Source: Melampsora larici-populina 98AG31 (taxonomy: Eukaryota > Basidiomycota > Pucciniomycetes > Pucciniales > Melampsoraceae). Taken from it: DNA of 64,000 nucleotides. The stretch spans positions 379,557-443,556 of the forward strand of contig NW_006768781.1 of the NCBI RefSeq assembly GCF_000204055.1, read 5' to 3'. Positions 36,152 through 49,127 of the stretch are shown piece after piece. The notes under the pieces are model-generated. The model had not been told where the DNA came from and did not search any database. It worked only from the letters and a program-made list of their open reading frames with translations. Made by a program: the position numbers and the translations under genes. Positions within the stretch are counted from its first letter, which is position 1, and each line of letters starts with the position of its first letter.

Positions 36152-39100
36152 TTACAAGATCTCTTCATCTTCATCTTTGATTTCACTTGGTTTCAAGATA
36201 CCAGGAACAGCTGCTTGCTCTTGAGCCTTAGCAGCTGCCAACGCTTCCTTATCATCTTGGAATAAATCATGATGTTGTCCGTCGCTGGTACCCGAGTGTT
36301 CACGCAAAGAGATCAAAAAGTCTCGTAGGTTGCCTTTGAACCTGGCGACGTCTCCATATGATTCGGAGCAACCAGTGATAAATTGCTGAATGATGAGCCT
36401 GTATCAAGGGAAAACATTCAAAATTCAAGATCACGATACTCGAGACAAGCTAAAAGTAAATGGAGACTCAACGGTTGTACATGGGGGAAAGCAGCGCTCA
36501 GTAGGTTCAAAGTATACTCTTTTAGGAACCTCGAGTTGTCCATACTTGGATCATGTTCGGCAGGGATAAAGAGTGGACCAGCAATCGCATTGGTTTCAAC
36601 CAGAGCCCACATCCTGGACAGAACTTGGGATTGTCCCTTGAAGCCTAAGAAAAAGGATCCGTAAACAAATGATTCTATTGAAACTACGTTAGTAATGGTA
36701 TCCTGGTGCTTACCACTCTTGTGATCGGCATCTGTGAGAACAAAGAAGATATCACGAAGGATACCGATGTAGTATTGTTGAAAGAATGCAGCCGCAGTTT
36801 GTGGATCCGTCTGCTGGGAAACATTGGCAAAAAGCTCCAATAATATGCTAAGGTTCAACGCACAATACGTTTTAGCTTCTGGTAAAAATTTACACTAAAG
36901 GAAAAGGCAGAATTACTGACGCAAGACCAACATCAGCAATGTCACGAGTGATATGCTTGATAGCCCATATGACACTATCCATCATCAACTTAAACCTAGC
37001 AGGCTCTAACGCCAATAAGGCTACAATGTAACAAGTGAAATCCATCAGCTTCACAGTTTTCCAAGCAAACAACCAAAAGACTTACCACTAAAGCATCCAG
37101 CATTGATAGCCCGCAATAATTTGAAGAACCCAATACGATGTTCTGGAAATTCCGAAAAGTCTTGGTTGATCATGGTAAGGGTAGGCTCAAAGACAAGTTC
37201 AAGGATTGCCGCAACCTTTCCGGTCAGTAAAGTCTGTTACAAAAGAGGAGATAGTTAGTCTACTGGAGGTAATTACGATTTGCATGAAACAGAAGATAGA
37301 CTGACCCCTAACCGGGTGACGATCGTGGAAACTACATTCAAGACTTCTGCATCTCTTGCGGCCGGGATGTTGCGATTGTAATCTCCCAAGACTGCCTCCA
37401 AGAGCGGAGGGAGAAGTGTATCGTTCAAGGCGTTGAGATCTTCAGCGCGCCGGATATGGGTATCGACGAGTTTGAGGATCTCCTTTTTGATTGTCCTGAG
37501 ACCACGAACTTTGGGAGTTTTCGTCGCGATGATCCCTTCAAGGGCTACTGTCTCGCTGATGATCCCAGATACTGCTTTATAGAGGCCGAGCATGTCCATG
37601 TAGATACGAACAATTTGAGGTTGGAAAAAAGGACCAATGGAGACACAAGCAGAGACATTGCATTTCAGGATGTTAGAGAGCAGTTTGATGTTCTCTGGGT
37701 TTGCTAATACATCCACGCTGGCAGCGGATTGTTGCATCAAGCGATCCCACTACAAGCCCAAGCGAGTCGAGAGGTCAGAGTTCATAACTACACCAATCTA
37801 GGTTTGTTTATAGAATATGATGATGGGACAAAGGCTCACGGCTGTGTTGGGCGTTCGCATAAGTCCTGCAATCAAGCGCTCTTGGACTGGTCGATTTGGT
37901 TGGGCAGCAATCATATGACCGACGGCTTCGTAGAAAGTATGGGTCTAGGCAAGGCAATGCGGTTTCAGTAAGCGTTGAATGTGGGGTAGTAGAGCAACTA
38001 ACCTGTTGAGATGACAGATCCTCAGTGATCTTGTCTAGATTTCGGATAATCTCGTCCACAAAGGGTTCTGTTTCGCCGGCTTGCTGTTGGATAAAATGTC
38101 TCCGACACTTTTGAGCAATTTTGATGAACGTATCGCAGGCCATATCCTGTACACCTGATAATTGAAAGTAGATGAAGTGATCGAGTCAATTGATGTCGTT
38201 GGATTCCAAGATCAAAATTCACGAGACCAACCTTCATGAGTCTCGTGCATAAACTCAAACAGCTTGTTCACAACTGTTTTGAGAAACTTCCAATGCGCTT
38301 TCAAAAATCGAGGATACTGGCCGACAATGTACATGATATCAGAGGCCACAATGGCTTTATTGTCCTTTCCTCGCTTGAGTTCTGTCAAGCCAAGTAAATC
38401 CTTGATGACAGTGACCAAGAATCGCTTTTCGGATTCTTCATCTGTCCGATTACAAAGGTAATATGGAGGAACATTGATGTTCAGCTTGACATGACACCCA
38501 CAAAACTCATCCTATACTCAAGAAGACTTACTCATCGCCCCTGATATGGATCCAATGGCCCAGCACAATGTGTTACAATTGTTCCACGACCATTCCGTGC
38601 CATCAACTTGGTGAGCTAGCTTGGTCAGCATGATGTCTTCGGTATCGGGTACCTGCCGTCAAAACAGATATCATTACAAGCTCCAACTGCCAGCGCTGGA
38701 CAGAAAACAAAGAAGACGTACATCTAAATGAGTCAAGTAGACCAACACCTCCCGCATGGCCTTGTATAGCACAATGGTGTCTGTTTCTTTCAAAAACTCA
38801 CGAACTACTTCACCTTCATCATTCTCCACAACCAAAACCTACAAATTGGTGAAGTCCATAGTTTAGCCACACCAGATAGTGATGAGCGTGCCTTTGAGAG
38901 TTGAAAGAAGAAAGTACAAATAGACATACTTCTTCAGGTTTCACCATCTTCTCGATGAAAACTAGCCTCAAATTACTGCAAACTTCACGATATAGTAATT
39001 TTCTTCCTTGCATCTCACCACCTCCGAAATGAGAGCCATTACCACCGCCGCTTCCACCCAAATTTAAGCCAATACCCATCAAGGGCCCCATATCGGTCGG

Positions 39101-40857
39101 GATAGATTGTTGTTCATCATAAAGCTCCTTCACTAATTTTGACCAGTACTCCAAGCAGACTTTGAACAATTCACGATCGTCGACTTGCGAGATTTTGACC
39201 AGATACATATGAACATTAACCCTAAGACAGTTGATGATATGAAGAACGCGAGTAAGCTGGGATGCCTGATGTGCAGAGGAATTATATATGTAGCTCACAT
39301 CAGGTCATGTTGTGGAGCAACCTCTAACAATTTAGCATTCTTGAACAAGAAACTGCACAAGAAAACAGCCAGTGCCATGACAAATTCTTGCTCGTATTGT
39401 GGCTGGTTGTCCCACATTGCCTTCAAATCTGTGGCAGGTGGTAAGATTCGATTGACGGATGACATCACCATTGTCAAAAGTAGAACAAATTTTGCATCGT
39501 ACTCCGGCCCCGCGTCACGTATACAACCAATTTCAGCGAGACATCTAAGAGTGATGTTACGGTATTGTCGCTCTTCAAGATACTAGTGAAGTGAATCAAC
39601 GAGGCAGACACGGCGCATACATAGTCAATCAACAAATATAACGATGCATGATTTTTGTGCATTGAGTGAGCTTACCTTGTTGATCAGGTGATCGATCAGG
39701 CTGGTTTCAAAAATGTATCCCAGGGGAATCCAATTAAGGAATCTCAAAAGAGTATGAAGGGTAGCACTGATCAAGCTAGGTTTCGTGGCCTTTTCCAAAA
39801 TTTCGCTACAAAACAAAGGACTTCAACTTCAAGTTGATCACAAAAAGGGGAAGAAAGACTACGGACTTGCAAAGCTGAAATACATCCGCAAACTCATTAC
39901 AGAGTTGATTTTTCATGGCTTTTGTCTTGGCTTGAGTCATTTGCTCAGCGCTAAAATCGAAAATCTCTTCGGACAGTAATTTCAAGATCACCATGTTGTT
40001 CTCGCATAATGAAAGTGAAGTCCGGGACGAAGCGATAATTTCAGGTATGAAACCTGGCCAGTTATGTGGCCACTCTTGCTTGAGAATCTAAACACAGACA
40101 ATGTCAAGAGGGATCAGCAAATCGCGTGATGGGGGATTTCCCGAGGTGAAATGACATGTAGCTGACCTGTACCAAGATTAGATTCATTTTATTGATAAAG
40201 CCTTTGTCCTTACGCATAAGGACATCATCGCGCGTCATTTTCACAATATATCCTACGATAAAGTTCTGGTCATGAGAATGAGAATTGTCAGTCGGACGTC
40301 CTCAAACTCAAATGTTGGTCAAAGACCATTGAAATCTGCATACTTTGATACCGGATCGCTGAGGTTCTGGTAAAGCCTTCCATCTCGTCGTAATCAACTG
40401 GGTTACCAATACATCAGCCTCTTTCACAGGATACAAGGGAAGCCTCTAAGACAAGGCAAGCGTACTTTATCCATGATCTGTAAGGCAATGTACTATGGCA
40501 TTACACAAAATATACATAAATCCAAGTCAGTAGGTGATATGTTCCACAATTTGCAAGCGCGACGTGTGGATAGAAGTATTTGATTATATCCATAACACCG
40601 CCACTCTTCATGTAAGGATTTTTGGTATTGGTGATGAGAAAACTTACTTTAGCTTGCTGAGAGTTGCTTGACTCCAAGATGATGGGGACTTTCTGCCAGG
40701 CATCGGGTTGTTCTTGAAACTGCGTGAGGATCGTCATGGCTTCTTTTTGTTGTGGTCCTTGGGTGTTGAAAGCCGCCTCGACGACTTGATCGATTAGGCC
40801 AGGGTCCGCGGCTGGGTTTAAGAGTTCTTCCATCTCGTACAAGGTATAGCTTGACAC
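36152..40857 (-). CDS. XPO1: Exportin-1 / CRM1, nuclear export receptor
   Basis: Karyopherin-beta that exports proteins with leucine-rich export signals, together with Ran-GTP, through nuclear pores. I trace 19 exons; the first is 40857-40648, the second only 27 nt (40492-40466, YIALQIMDK), and the last ends at 36152. Blocks covering the whole family length: [143 protein letters not shown], and the acidic tail [17 protein letters not shown]. The Cys in NTLCWAIGS is the residue that leptomycin B alkylates in human and fission yeast CRM1. A Gly-rich insert (LGGSGGGNG) lies before the KPEE block. No frame break was seen. Confidence 0.96.
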
Positions 40858-42220
40858 AGAATGGACAGTTGTCGTGCGAAAGAAAAGCCTTTGAAGCGTG
40901 TTTGAAGACGCTTCAATGGGAAAAAGACAAATTCACATTTGAATGAGATATGGTATACATCAGTCGTCTTGGATCTAGGAACAAAAGCAAGTCAAATCTC
41001 CGAGTCGGCTCACTTGAACGTGTGACGATATTAAGAAGAGATGCAGGTCGGATTCCACAGGTCGCAAGATGTGAAAGGCTTAAATCAAGTTCCGAAGTTC
41101 GTACGTGATAAGGAAGACTGAAATCCTCGTATGGTTTTCAGAAAGCGGATAAAAGGAGACTTGCTCGAGGGAAGTGATGAGAATTGAATGATCCTTCTTT
41201 TACGATTATTCAGCACAGTCCCTTCAGGATGCCGATAACTGTGAGAATGGAGGTAGATATATTTGAGTAAGAGATAAGAAAGACCAGAGTTTGATGATAA
41301 AGATGAAACTGATAAAGTTCTTGGTTCTTTGATCGTGTCCGTTGTTCTTCTTTGATGACCTGTTTGAAGAACAGAAGAACGATCGAAGCTGTTTACATAC
41401 ATGTTACATACGCATCTCCACATAACTTAACGCCATAAAACAACATAAGCACATACACCTAACATGGCTCAAGCCTCAGGCATTTTCAAGAATTCACCAT
41501 CAGAACAGTTGAGCTCTTGAACAAATTGCATAGATCTCAATGCTGCTCCACGTGTATTCCTTCAGTAAGTAATGGAATTAAAAAGAAAATTGTGTTTTCC
41601 AAACTCACAGAAAAACTAAAAATATGGGGGGAAATGGATGGTATGGGATCAAGGACAACAAACAGATATACGAGGTTTTATCCGTGCTTTCCACTCATTT
41701 CATGCTTTCTGTGAATGCAAGTTGATGTTTGGGTATAATAATTTAATACTCTCATCTTGAGAAGTTGAAGAATGTAAAACAAAATAACCCAAGTACATAG
41801 ATCTGTACATGCCTTCTCTTTCCCTCAAGGAGGATAACGCACAGTATTACTTATGCAAAGGTCTCATCAAGTTTATCATATGTATTTATTCAAACATTGA
41901 TCATCTTCGTATTATCCAAAAAGGTGTGTGAAAAGAGCTTTCTTTTCTGAACAGGTGTCAGATTTCCAACTATACCAGTGCAGCGGGAATTTGTTATCCA
42001 TAGCTTGATCCACGTTTCAGGCATGCATCAAGGTTTATAGGCCCTAGATGTGGATTTCTCTGTTCCAATAGCTCATCTTCCAGATAAGTTGATAATATTG
42101 ACTAGAAAGGCCCTTTGACCTATCAAAAAGAAAAGGTTTGAAGAATTGAATCAAACTGCCGAAACCTAGTTGATATAGCAAGATAGTGACCCAAATAGCC
42201 AGCTGTTATCTCATCCAAAT
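40858..42220. other. Intergenic region upstream of exportin-1
   Basis: No gene recognised; a minus-strand frame at 41085-41423 is motif-free. The MITE follows. Confidence 0.4.
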
Positions 42221-42434
42221 TTACGGTACTCAAAACAATCAGGTTCGTGCCACCTTTTTCAAAAAATGTCAAAAACATAGATTCAAAGTTGATCTTTTGG
42301 CGGGGGAATTCCTGGGAATTCGCTGGAACTTTTTTTTTGGATTTTTCTACAGTTCATTTTCCCCACAAAAACGATATTTTGAAAGCAGGTTTTCAAGAAA
42401 GGTAGCACAAACCTGATTGTTTTGAGTACCGTAA
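42221..42434. mobile_element. MITE, 214 bp with about 38-bp TIRs
   Basis: Ends TTACGGTACTCAAAACAATC and its complement; the inverted repeats match for about 38 bp with three mismatches. No coding capacity. Flanking duplication is not obvious. The first bases resemble the end of the nested foldback element (TTA(C/T)GGT), which may be chance. Confidence 0.75.
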
Positions 42435-42514
42435 TTCTATCTAGCCTTTGGTGTAGTATATCATGTATGGTTTGCAATACTTTTATTTACAAATAACTAA
42501 TTGAAACTCTTCTT

Positions 42515-43626
42515 TCAAAGTTCTTCATCAGCAAAAGGATCCAGAGTTGGAAAATCACCAATCGTCACTCTTTCAGGTTGAACAAATGTACCATGAGAAG
42601 CTTGACAACTGAAATATCTTACTCCCATCACTGATCCATCATTCTTTCCATCCTAATGTGAGCAAGAAGAATTTGTTTTATAAGATAATAATAATCATGA
42701 TCTAAACAACAAAATGTCAAAAAAAAGAAGAATATCTTACTGGTTCATCTAACTCAATTCCAACCCAAAAAGCATGAGTTTTATTAAACTCAACAGGTCC
42801 TACAAACCGTATCGTACCTCTTGATGCAGATGTTCCGTTTGATCCAGACACTTCACATCTCGAACCCAAAGGAAAAAGTATCTTGAAATCTTCTTCGACC
42901 TCTTCAAAATCTTTTTTTTCACTTTCATTCTCTTTAACTTCGTCCGCAAATCTTCCCAATTTGTTACGTTCTTTAAAAGCTCTAAGAGTATCTACAAAAA
43001 AAATTAAAGAATTCATGTTATCAAATCAATCTCTTGACTTTTTACAACAGTTTTGATCAAACTCACCACGTCTTTTAGCATATTCCTCTGGACTGATCTC
43101 AAATTTTTCTACCCCACTTACATCGTTATACTGACCTGCTTTAGAAGCAGATGTAGGATCTGTATCAATCACCTAAACAAAATCAGATTGATGACAGTCA
43201 CTTCTTGACACGTCTTTCCAATAAGTAAAAGAATAAAGATTTAGCCCAAGCCATAAAGAGATCATAACTCACATCTATGGTTGAACCCTCTTGAACTCCG
43301 TATTCTAATAATGTACGATTATCATCGTCCAGGAAAATAGAATGAGTGGCGTGGGATTGACCGGGAACGAGGTTAAGAGCTACTTTTTGAGAGTTGATTG
43401 GAATTCCTGTGATCGGCTCTAATTTTGTCTGATGGATTCGAACACAGATAGTCAGGACTCAGGTCATGATGGTCGTAACAGAGTCTCAATCTATAAATTC
43501 TCAGGATGCAGTTTGTGGTTTTTAGCTGACCTTTAGTTGTGAGATGAGGAGATGAGGGGACAGCCTACGCTCTGAGTAGGAATCGGTCGATGAGATCCAA
43601 ACTGTGACCAACTTTGTGCTCATCAT
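42515..43626 (-). CDS. TBCB: Tubulin-folding cofactor B (Alp11/Alf1), Ubl and CAP-Gly
   Basis: Binds alpha-tubulin after the chaperonin and works with cofactor E in tubulin dimer assembly. Exons 43626-43531, 43428-43273, 43172-43067, 42991-42741, 42652-42515; 248 aa, close to human TBCB (244). N-terminal ubiquitin-like domain ([17 protein letters not shown] through EGSTIDVIDTDP), the linker [20 protein letters not shown], a charged coiled coil ([14 protein letters not shown]), then a CAP-Gly domain: [57 protein letters not shown]. It ends DPFADEEL, an acidic tail as in relatives. The start is put at [10 protein letters not shown]; the frame is open further upstream, but that extension has no family match. 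Confidence 0.93.
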
Positions 43627-44128
43627 GATATGGGATGGATTCGGAAAATTGATGTGTTCAAACCCTCGGGAAATGTGAGAGGTCAGCTCAGTGAGTACGC
43701 CGACACCGGGTCGGGTTATTACATCATCAAACACCGAGATGTATGCGGGCAAGGAGCTTAAGTTCATGCCTGCTCACTGCTCAGGCGCGTCCAGGCCGTT
43801 GGCGTCAGATGTAGGAAAGGATTGATTGGCAATGATAACAATGTAACACTCTCCAGGTATTCTCAGACAATAGCACACCTTCATTTCCTCGCCGCATACA
43901 CCATCATGGAAACTATAATGACTATGTCAAAGAAAATAATATGGATATGTAGAATCAAGGAATACAACTTGATCACGATTTTTTTAGTTTACAGCGAGAA
44001 GAGCTCAATGCGGTAGAGAAAAAAAACAACCACAAAAAAAAAGAAAACCATATTGAAAGGAAGAATGACCGTTAAAACAAATAAACCGTAATGAAATATG
44101 AAAAAATAAAGTCAATGATTTTAAGGAA
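43627..44128. other. Spacer between H2B and cofactor B
   Basis: No gene seen; A-rich around 44020-44045 just downstream of H2B. Confidence 0.4.
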
Positions 44129-44775
<647 letters not shown>

Positions 44776-45425
44776 TCTGGAGTGTGGTTTTGAGGTAAAG
44801 GTGAGGAAAATTTTTTTAGTGAGTTGGTAATGTAAAGTTGAAGTGAGTAGACGACGGTGGAAGGATGTGGTGATGGGGGCAATTGATCGCAGGTTACACT
44901 ATCTTATATATAGGTGAGGCAGAGGTGATGAGGAAACGAAAGACAAGGTCAACGAGAGTCAACGACTGAAGTGCGGGCAGGTGGGTGAAACGCGTCGTCG
45001 CGCTCATGAGATCGACGCGTGATACCAAATTCGAGTTGACAACTCGGGCGCGCACTCTAGCCTACAGGCTCCTCGTCGGACGCGTCCGCGCTTAATTTCA
45101 CGCGTTCTGATTGGTTGGGCTCCTTTCGTCCATAGCAACTCATTCATGCGTGGTCATGAATTGGCAATTCGGGTCACCCATTGGACGCCATGGCCCATCA
45201 GGTAGACTGCCTCAGCATCACGTCTGGATGCATCTAGCAGTAGCACCTCATCAGTCTTTAAACTCACTGACTCGGTATACCATGGTATAAATACTCCCAC
45301 AATCTTGTCTCATCCGTCTTCGCACTCCCTCACTCAACCACACACCAAAGCACTTTACATTTTACAACTTCAACACCTCCTTCACCTCAACTTTTTCTAA
45401 AACCCTTCAACTCTCCTAAAACAAA
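44776..45425. promoter_or_regulatory. Shared divergent H2B-H2A promoter
   Basis: 650 bp between the two start codons. On the H2A side a TATA-like TGGTATAAATACTC lies at about 45282-45295, roughly 130 bp before the ATG, followed by a C/A-rich leader. On the H2B side a TATATATAGG-like element is at about 44907-44917. GC-rich ACGCG motifs (MluI-cell-cycle-box-like, several at 44990-45105) and an ATTGG/CCAAT motif lie in the middle, as expected for S-phase control. The motif calls are by eye. Confidence 0.6.
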
Positions 45426-46101
<676 letters not shown>

Positions 46102-46295
46102 GGCCTTGGAGCTATCCGGTTCCCGGATACTCCGGCCGGTTCGGTTATCGGATGAGGGGGTCAGAAAATGCGATATCCGTCGGATATCCGGCGGATATTT
46201 GCATATCATTGCAGTCTCAGGTAGCCGTGTGTTTACATCAATTTAAGGAAAAATATTGAATAAAAAGGGAAACAAGATGATAAAAAAAATAAAAA

Positions 46296-48822
46296 CTAAT
46301 CACTATCATCCTCAGCATCACGGCTAGGTTTCAAAGGGCCAAACACCCGATGCCAATCTTTCACACACAAGAGAGCCTCAACGTGTAAGGACGCGAGATT
46401 AGTACGCTGAGGCCCCAAGATCCTTTTTGTCTTGTTAAAAATCCCCTCCGACGGACAGCTAGTTGCTGGAATGGCAAGGAAGGTCATGGCCATTTTTGCC
46501 AATGCAGGATACATATCGCTACCACGTTTTTTCCAAAAATCTAGGACCTTAGTGTCGCGGGATTCGAGTTTATCGTTGAGATATTGAGTGATCTCCGCAC
46601 TGATCGAATGGTCCTGTGGAGCGTCTGGGGCACCAAAAATAGCGTCTTCGAAGTACTCGGAAGTAGACGTTGCAGTGGATTTCCTGGTGGTAGTTGGAGT
46701 GGGCATTGAATCATCGACTTCATATTTCAAGGCCTCTAGTTCAAATGTTGACCTGATGTCTGAAGTAAAGAGGTCGTACTCAGAAAAAAACATGGATCGT
46801 TCCTTTTGGTAAATGAGACATACTTCCTGATCAGTACAACCTCAAAGTAAGATGAGTATTAAGAAACTCACTTGAAAATAGCTCATTATGAGGCGTGGAT
46901 CCAGGAGGGTAGCACAGACTGGCGCAGGTTTAGTAAGGACTTTCTTGAAGTAGTCTTCAAGTTTTGAGATCATGTTTTTAGACGCGGGTTGAAGTTGATC
47001 GTGATCGTATTGATGGCGTACCTAGATGTACATTAAGTCACATTAGCCAATTATAATTAATGTGTATTTAAAATCAAAAAGATACAAATACTTACTAATC
47101 TTAATTTTTGCAAGATTGCAACATACAAAGGAACAACTTGATGCATTGTTGGATACTTTGACTTACAGAGTATGTCAGTTGCTTCGCTCAGAGGTTCCAA
47201 GAAGTTGCACATTTGTTTGACGTAATCCCACTCGAGCCCGGAGAGCGCATACTTTTTGTACTCGTTTTGCAGGCAGAATTCATCACATGCTTCTCGTAGA
47301 CGCAAAAGTCTTCGAAACATGTGATATGAAGAGTTCCATCTGGTGGGAACATCGACAATCAGGCGAGTTGCAGTTTCAGCCGGGTTTGTTTTTGGGGGTG
47401 GTTGAACATTGTCGACAGTAGGATCATCTAATAGATAATCGAGAGCCTCAGTGTCAGCAGGATCAGAATTATCAGTATCAGGGTCGGCTTGGGCTGATGG
47501 AGGATTCGCAGCTGGATTTCTTTGAGGCTGAGGATTGTTTCTTGAAATCTGATTCTTCTTCGCAGCAGCAGCAATAGCACGCTTGAGCTTGACAATATCA
47601 GCGAAATGTTGACCACGTTGAGGGCTGGACCGAGTACAAGTAACTAGACCATGGCATCGATTGTAGATGGTCTTGAGGTTTACTTGAGTCACGTCGGGTG
47701 GGTCGACAAGGTTGTTAATATCCATTAAGTTTGATGAATCTTGCTCTTCGTCCTCGTCGAGAATTTCACCAAAAACCTTCAGTCCCTCTTTTGCAGCTAG
47801 GTTGATAACGTGCGCCACGCAACCATGGACTTGTTTCGTGTGATCGAAAGTGATACCATCTGAATTTGAAAGGACTCGACCTATAGCAGCGTTTGTACCT
47901 ACATTATCGGCAGTCATCGCACACAACTTATCGGTAAGTTCATACTTGGTAAGATATTCGATGATTAAACCGGCAAAGTTATCGGCGTTGTGTGCACCTG
48001 GAAGATTGGGTGTCAGTCAGCTTGAGTTGATCAGATCGATAGAAAACAAGATACACTCACCTTTGATTTCCGCAATGCCAAGAGTCAGGTCCATAAGTTC
48101 CCAGTTCTCCGTTATAAAGTGACCAGTGAGCGACATAAACGGCTTATTATTTGGAGACGTCCATGCGTCTTGAGTAATGGCGATTGCTTTGCAAGGTCCT
48201 AAGAAAAGTTTCTTGATATGATCTTCATGATGATAATAAAGTCTGCGCATATGTTTAGAAATTGCATGTCGTCCGACAAGCATTCCTTTTACTTCAGGAT
48301 TGACAAGCTTCAATAATCTTCGGAAGGATTCTTTCTCAACGATTGAGAAGGCGAGGTCGTTATCGGCGATGAGATAACATATACTAGTCTTGAGGTTGGA
48401 AACATCAAGTATATCCTAACAGTTTTTCGAATCAAAAGAACATGAACATCAGCTATTGTCGATGTGTTCTGGAGTAAGAAGACAAAAAGACTCGCCATGT
48501 GAACTGATTTCATCTTCTTGAAACCTGCAGTCAAGCTTCCTTGTCTTCCATCGATTGGACCGTCATCGCGGAGATTATGCTTGAAAGTGAGGTGGTTCTT
48601 CATCGAAGTAGTACTTCCTTTATGATCGCGTTTCAACTTCGTGCCACATTCTTTTCCATCCCTCATGACGTAACGACACTGATTGATATCTGAGTTTTCT
48701 AATCTTTTAAAATATTTCCATACGTAACTTTTTCGAGTTGACTGAGATTCCGTCGTATCGGAGCTATCGGCATGGGACAAATCAATTGTGGTTGAAGTGG
48801 GGGCTTCGGACATGTTGATCAA
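46296..48822 (-). CDS. hAT transposase (BED zinc finger, hAT C-terminal dimerisation domain)
   Basis: Five exons, 48822-48505, 48415-48061, 47997-47096, 47021-46872, 46826-46296, give about 751 aa with agreeing phases and no stop; the first donor (GTTCAC) is weak. An N-terminal BED finger (YVWKYFKRLENSD...CRYVMRDGKECGTKLKRDHKG, MKNHLTFKH) is followed by the RNase-H-like catalytic region: AIAITQDAWTSPNNKPFMSL (first Asp), MTADNVGTNAAIGRVL (second Asp), HGCVAHVINLAAKEGL, VPTRWNSSYHMFRRLL. The C-terminal hAT domain is LDFWKKRGSDMYPALAKMA, IPATSCPSEGIFNKTKRIL, NLASLHVEALLCVKDW. The protein looks functional. Start at 48822 or the second Met at 48813. Confidence 0.93.
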
Positions 48823-48939
48823 TTGATTTAAGGTTGATTAATTGAAGTGAGAAGGTCGTTTGCGCGGTGATAAGTGGATTTCTCAGACAATTGTAAGGTT
48901 TGAGGTGGTGGGGAAGATGATCGAAAACGCCCTTTTCTC

Positions 48940-48964
48940 TTTTTTTTTATTTTTTTTTTTTTTT
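48940..48964. repeat. Poly-T tract
   Basis: Near-pure T run upstream of the transposase gene inside the hAT element. Confidence 0.8.
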
Positions 48965-48982
48965 GGCTGTACCGGCCGGATA

Positions 48983-49063
48983 TCCTCACAGTAAGTTTTG
49001 CCTCTATCTTACAACTTCAACTTCTGGTTATCTGACTCATATCTTTCTATCTTATAGTTCACG
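48983..49063 (+). repeat. Captured copy of H2A intron 3 inside the hAT element
   Basis: Identical to 45890-45970: 8 exon bases, complete 67-bp intron with GTAAGT donor and TTATAG acceptor, 6 exon bases. It lies in the same orientation as H2A, between CCGGATA and TCGGATGG motifs of the element's right subterminal region, 46 bp from its end. Both splice sites remain usable by sequence. Confidence 0.97.
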
Positions 49064-49109
49064 TCGGATGGAGCCGACCACGCCGGATATTGACCGGAGC
49101 ACATCTTGA

Positions 49110-49127
49110 GCTTCACAAGAAGTCTAG
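49110..49127 (+). pseudogene. Displaced original 3' end of H2A coding sequence
   Basis: After the element the target duplication is followed by codons for Ala-Ser-Gln-Glu-Val and a stop (GCT TCA CAA GAA GTC TAG). These are the old last residues including SQE, now cut off from the gene. The 3' UTR follows. Confidence 0.85.

Noticed and set aside
41085..41423. 112-codon minus-strand ORF upstream of exportin-1
   Set aside because: Low-complexity reading of spacer; no domain or splice logic.
43627..43767. N-terminal extension of cofactor B from an upstream ATG at 43767
   Set aside because: The extra 47 residues do not match the family; the ubiquitin-like domain starts right after MMSTK.
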